A stretch of 64,000 nt of DNA from Neoconidiobolus thromboides FSU 785 (lineage: Eukaryota > Entomophthoromycota > Entomophthoromycetes > Entomophthorales > Neoconidiobolaceae). The notes under the pieces are model-generated. The model saw nothing but the letters and a program-made list of their open reading frames with translations, searched no databases and was not told where the DNA came from. The first letter of the stretch is position 1. Every line of letters begins with the position of its first letter. The stretch spans positions 1 to 64,000 of the forward strand of contig MU626293.1 of NCBI GenBank assembly GCA_025603075.1, in the 5' to 3' direction. The translations under genes and the position numbers were made by a program. Below, piece by piece: positions 59,337 through 64,000 of this stretch.

Positions 59337-61289
59337 ATGGATAGTGAAAATAAAAAAAAGACAAGATTTAAGCTTACTCAAGCCTGTGATAGATGTCGAC
59401 TAAAGCGAATGAAATGTGATGGACATTATCCTCGATGTGGGCCATGTAATAAAAAAGAGGTGAATTGTACCTATGATATGAGTACTAAAAGGAGAGGACC
59501 CAAGATTAAAAGTGCTGAAAGTTTAGAAGAAAAAGTAAAGCAATTAGAAGCTCAATTAATGTTTAGAAATCAAAATATATCGGAATCATTAGAAAGTAAA
59601 GCTTATTTTTTTAAATCTTATTTTAATACTTAATTTTTAGAATTGAATACTAAACAAAGTAGTGTAGAAACCACCATCAATATTTATAATCATGGTTTAA
59701 ATCTTTTAAATGATAGTGAGCCTGATTATACTTTACCAAGTCAAAGTGTTATTGATGACCTGATTTCTTTATTTTTCAAAATAACTCACCCTACTATTCG
59801 TTTCATACACAAGCCTACTCTTTTAGCTCGTTTGAATAGTGAAAACAAACCATACCTTTTATTGAATGGAATTTTTGCATTGAGTGCTAGATTCTCAAAA
59901 CATCCAGAGATATGCAGCAGCAATCAACCAAGATATTTAAATGGAGATTTATTTGCTAACCGTTTACTAACTTTATTAAATCAAACCTTACTTTCACAAC
60001 CTACACTTGATACAATTCAAGCTTTAATCTTTTTAGGTTTATATGCTTATGGTAAAATGAAAGGATTTTCGTCATGGAATTATATAGGAATTGCAATTAG
60101 ATTAGCACAACAATTAGGATTAAATACAATTGATAGTTATCATCATAAAGATAATATAGCAAGATTATCGGATGAAGATTGGATTGCTATAGAATGTAAA
60201 AGAAGGACTTGGTGGGGATGTTTTATAGCAGATAGGTTTGCTTCTTCTTTAGTGGGTAGATCCCTTTATATAGATGAAAGAGATTGTTTGGTCCAGCTTC
60301 CAAGTGAGGATGCTAGATGGGATCCTCGATTTACCGTAATATCGAAACTTCCACCCACTTCCATTGAAGAACTTACTAATTTTGGAAATGATTTATCTGG
60401 TTCAAGTTCTGTCTTTTGCAATCTTTCTTCTCATTTTATTACATTAATTAACTTAAGTGGCTTAGTAACACGTTACCTAATGCATAGAGCTGCAAGAGGT
60501 ATGTCCTATGATGTGGATTATCGCGAACTAATTCATCTTGATAACAAGTTAACAGATTGGGCTAGTAGACTTCCAACTAGATTTCACCATCCTCAGCATT
60601 TCATTAACTTTAATGCTTCAGAAACCAATGCTTCTACAGAAAGCCTCGGTGATATATTTTTGGCAGTTTCCTGTATGTTTGCTATGTATCATGGAACACT
60701 GATAGCATTACATAGAGGTAATTTATCTTACGCTCAAAATGATAGGAACGGTCATGAAATGGTTCTATTATCAAAAAGTCGATGTATAGTTGCAGCTAAT
60801 GAAATAGGGGGCTTAGTTAGAGATGCCTGGCATCGATTAAGTGATATATCAGATCCATATTGCCCATTTTTTATATTCAATGCAGCTACAATTCATGCCA
60901 ATGTTGTATATCTTGAGCCAGAATCACCTCAAATCTATCAATCTAAAGAGCATTTAGATCGATGTATTAAAGCATTAGATCACTTTTCAGATGTATGGTT
61001 AATGTCCAAAATCTATCTAGAAATGTTAGAAACTTTAATTACTACTCTAACTTATGAACAAAATTTAAATGCACAAAGTACACAAATTTATGGTACACAT
61101 GGTACCCCCCATCCTTCACCCCAATTGGTACCGTTAACAAGTGATTTTGGTACTATGAGATATAATCCCACTTCTGGTTATCAAAGTGAAACTACTCGCT
61201 CTGGCGTTTGGGAAGTATTTTCGATATCTTACTTTGATTGGTTTTATTCAATATCTTCTCATGATCCTACAGCCTTTCAGAATTTTTAA
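59337..61289 (+). CDS. Zn2Cys6 fungal-specific transcription factor
   Basis: Two exons (59337-59595, 59641-61289) give 635 residues. The zinc cluster has six cysteines at 17, 20, 27, 34, 37 and 44 (CDRCRLKRMKCDGHYPRCGP), which bind two zinc ions and contact DNA. A basic linker (KRRGPKIKS) and a coiled-coil dimerisation heptad (LEEKVKQLEAQL) follow. The middle homology region appears as FIHKPTLLARL, GLYAYGKMKGFSSWNYIGIAIRLAQQLGL and ECKRRTWWGCFIADRF, the fungal-specific transcription factor domain. Its regulon is not evident; the nearest genes are Mid1-like and an RA-PH protein. The 45-base intron falls just after the coiled coil. Confidence 0.94.
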
Positions 61290-61419
61290 ATAAGGATAGT
61301 AATCAACCCCAATACTTTTATTAAAATATGAAAATTCATAAATTTTGATTTACTTACTAATTGTTGAATTAGTAAAATATTTATTTGAAATTTATTAGTT
61401 AATATTAATCATTAGTTAG

Positions 61420-64000
61420 TTATTTAAAAGATATTAAAGGTTCCATCTTTTTCTTGCGAATTTGTTGAGAATGATCTTGTTCACGGGATAAATCTAGTTT
61501 AAGTAAAGGTCCTTGGGTAACTGTAGTTTTCTTGAATCCTGCTCCTTGAATAAGTGTTTTTCCAACTTGTGGTTCAAATTGTAATTTTTCTTTAGGTTTA
61601 CTTATTGTTTTTGCTCGAGATAATAAAGTACCTTGAGCAAATTCAATCCCTTTTTCTTTTTCATTAGGTTTGCTTTGTGGATATTCTCGATTACGATGAC
61701 TTTGTGTACGTCCTATTCTAGATTGATTTGAATTATTTGTAATATTATCATCAGTAGGTGATCTTTGACTATTTAAATAACCAGTGGGTCTAATATTAGG
61801 TTGAATGGATGAATTTGTAGGATTGAAATGTTGGTCCATAAGAGAACCTTTATTATATTGAGCATACCCTTTCTTTGGAGCAATTTTATTTTCATAATGT
61901 TGTGCTAATAATCCACCTTGGTTTTCAGGAAGAGAATTTGGCTTTTTATCATTCCAATTTATTAATGGTCCAGTTGATTGTTTTTTTACATCTGATATTC
62001 CTTCAAGTAAAAGATTATTTGAATCCGATGATTCACTCAATGGACTTAATGTTACAGGTGTATCACTATGGTTGGATGGTGGATTCGAAATACTTCGACT
62101 CATTAGGCTTGGTGTAGCCTTTTCTTTATTATTGTTATGACCACCAAAAGCTTGTCTATTGAGTAATGTACCTTTTCGAGTAAGGTTATTTGGACTTATT
62201 GGAGATGTTGGTTTATTTAATAATGAACCATTTTGAAATAAACCATTGTCTTTCGCATTAACTTTAAGAAGTGGGCCATCTTTATTTGTATTGGTAGATA
62301 TAGGCTGAGGTTTAAAAGATCTATTTAAAGGTTGAGCATTATTTACACCATTGAGAAGTGTTCCACCTTGATTGTTTTTACCAGAGACGGAAGCTTTCTT
62401 TGATAAAAGAGAACCCTCTCTAAATACTTCCCTTTCATCTTCTACATCTTTATCTTCTTCTGGCTCTTTTTTAGTTCTAGGATTAGAAAGTAAAGAACCT
62501 TCTACAAACACATTTGGTAGTTCTTTTGCTCCTATCACTTTATCGATATCAGTTTTGCCTTGGTCACCAGTTAATACTAAGCGGAAAAGTCTCTTAGCTA
62601 TACCACCCGCTGTATCACTTGTCAGGTAATCACTTTTACCGGATGCTTTCGATTTTTTCACAATACCTAAATCTGAAAATTGACCTTTATCAAGCTCAAT
62701 CCCAAAAATTGAATTATTTCTATCTAGTATATTTTCATTTAAGAAGGGTGAAAACGGGGATGGTTTTATAAGAAATTGATTGAGTAAATACCATGATCTA
62801 GCATATCTCAAAGCTAATATCCAAGATTCTAGACTTTCTTTTGAATCTACAGCTATAAAATGGATGTAATCCTCTTCTGGATTTTCAAAATAAAGGATAG
62901 AAGCTAATGACTTCAACGCGAATAGATAATTAGTAGCTTGTTTGTTTCTTTTACGAGTCAACAAATAAGAATCGAATTTTTCTAAACTACAAAGTAAAAC
63001 TGAAGAAGCAGCAGATTCTGATTTACTTAAATAAAGTGATCCGTTTTTCAAAATGAGATATTTTTTCTCCCATTTACCTCTTTTAACTTCCACTTGAACC
63101 CAACCACCTTTAATTGGAGATTCTAATGGTACTAAAGTTGTTATCTGTTCATTTTCTTTCATACGAATTAATAAAGCATTATTGCTTTCTTCTTCCCATG
63201 CTTCAATCACATCCATAATAGATTCCCATCCTTTCATACTTCTTTCAACTCCAAATCCTTCATTTTTTTCAATAAGTAACCATTCCTTTTGTCCTTCCAA
63301 TAGACCAGCTTCAATAAAACCTTGTATAATTAAATCAGGTGTTGATAATGAAGTAAGTTGAACAGTTCGTGATTTTTCCTCATTCATTAAATAAACTTTT
63401 GTCGTAATCTAAAAAATCTATTAAAACCCCATTTGGTAAAATTATTATTTATATTACCTTCTTTATATTAGCATTTTCAAGTTTTGTTTTAGCTAAATCA
63501 ATTTTAGCTTGAATATCATCCAAGGTAGAATTACTGGTTTCTTCATTCTAAATTACATGTTAATCAAATTAGTAAATAATTATACTATTAAATTACTTTT
63601 TTTATTGGTTTTACTACTGGTTGGCTGGGTTTTGATAAATCTATTAGTGGTTTACTCCTTACTGTTTTTCCTCTACTAAGTTCTTTAGTCATAGGAGCCC
63701 CGTTTAATTTACTAGGGACAGGTTCTTTCTTTTTTAAAGGTTTATCATCATCATCTAATAATACCATTGATAGTCTAGAAGATGCTCTTAATGGAGCTCC
63801 TGATTGTATTTGATCCAATTCTTTTAAAAGAGAACTAAGATCACTTAAACATCCCCCACTCAAAGGGGTTGATTTAATATCGGAACTGTTAGATGGGATT
63901 TGATTTGATATATAATCATTTAGAGTTAAGGATACAACCTCACTCTTTTCTGTTTTATATTTTTGTGCATAATCAAATAGATTCTCATCATCGCTATCAT
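61420..64000 (-). CDS. RA-PH domain adaptor protein with GxLL repeats (5' end outside window)
   Basis: At least three exons are visible (64000-63597, 63547-63458, 63408-61420), running off the window edge. The order is acidic N-terminal region, a short Leu-rich coiled coil (DLSSLLKELDQIQ), linker, a Ras-association-type ubiquitin fold (starting KVYLMNEEKSRTVQLTSL) and a PH domain (KGGWVQVEVKRGKWEKKYLIL, then SWILALRYARSWYLLNQ). The C-terminal 350 residues are disordered and carry about eleven short motifs of the form G[S/T/P]LL. The domain order resembles the RIAM/lamellipodin and Grb7 families, which link small GTPases to membranes and actin; a direct orthology claim would be too strong. Fungal proteins with RA and PH in tandem exist and most are uncharacterised. 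Confidence 0.8.

Overview
The window is a stretch of very AT-rich eukaryotic nuclear DNA and almost certainly fungal. The fungal evidence is a Zn2Cys6 regulator with a fungal-specific transcription factor domain, a Mid1-type calcium channel subunit, PTR2-type peptide transporters, an Nha1/Sod2-type sodium/proton antiporter and short introns (about 45-110 bases, GTAAGT-like donors, TAG/AAG acceptors). Base composition and intron style fit an early-diverging filamentous fungus; an Entomophthoromycotina (Conidiobolus-like) source is my guess and is not shown by the sequence.

Layout. 0-0.3 kb: 3' end of an NmrA-like gene, then a decayed coding-like relic. 2.1-3.8 kb: peptide transporter POT1 (-). 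6.9-9.2 kb: a COA8-like mitochondrial gene (+) converging on ARP3 (-). 10.4-11.7 kb: actin (+), head-to-head with ARP3. 12.4-14.3 kb: Na+/H+ antiporter (+). 16.0-17.7 kb: a broken inverted copy of POT1. 19.9-21.2 kb: G-protein alpha subunit (+). 23.9-26.7 kb: a BCP/Dot5-type peroxiredoxin (-) divergent from a MATE transporter (+). 28.3-31.3 kb: a CCX/NCLX-type cation exchanger (+). 34.4 kb: homeodomain protein (-). 38.9-43.4 kb: an L-type lectin cargo receptor (+) converging on mitochondrial aspartyl-tRNA synthetase (-). 44.5 kb: Hsp20 (-). 46.7 kb: a small CENP-B/pogo-like DNA-binding protein (+). 49.2-50.9 kb: peptide transporter POT2 (-). 52.5-54.7 kb: SulP anion transporter (-). 56.0 kb: small secreted ORF (-). 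56.9-58.5 kb: Mid1-like protein (-). 59.3-61.3 kb: Zn2Cys6 factor (+). 61.4 kb to the window end: RA-PH adaptor protein (-), cut by the edge. No tRNA, rRNA or CRISPR was recognised.

The genes do not form an operon or an obvious biosynthetic cluster. Transporters and ion handling are over-represented: two intact PTR2 genes and one broken, plus NHA, MATE, CCX, SulP and Mid1. ARP3 and actin, both core actin cytoskeleton genes, share one divergent upstream region. Several genes were reassembled across introns by reading splice sites, and most give exact open frames: ARP3 437 aa, actin 375, NHA 584, G-alpha 351, peroxiredoxin 249, MATE 513, CCX 963, lectin 485, AspRS 627, Zn2Cys6 635.

The most striking structure outside genes is a short (about 105 bp) miniature inverted-repeat element with 5'-TATGGGGATGT ends and an inner hairpin around AGCGCT. 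At least 21 copies or fragments lie in this window, all between genes; four adjacent pairs are in inverted orientation and form long inverted repeats. A second non-coding signal is the palindrome TCAGCTGA, found five times, only upstream of POT1, POT2 and the peroxiredoxin/MATE pair.
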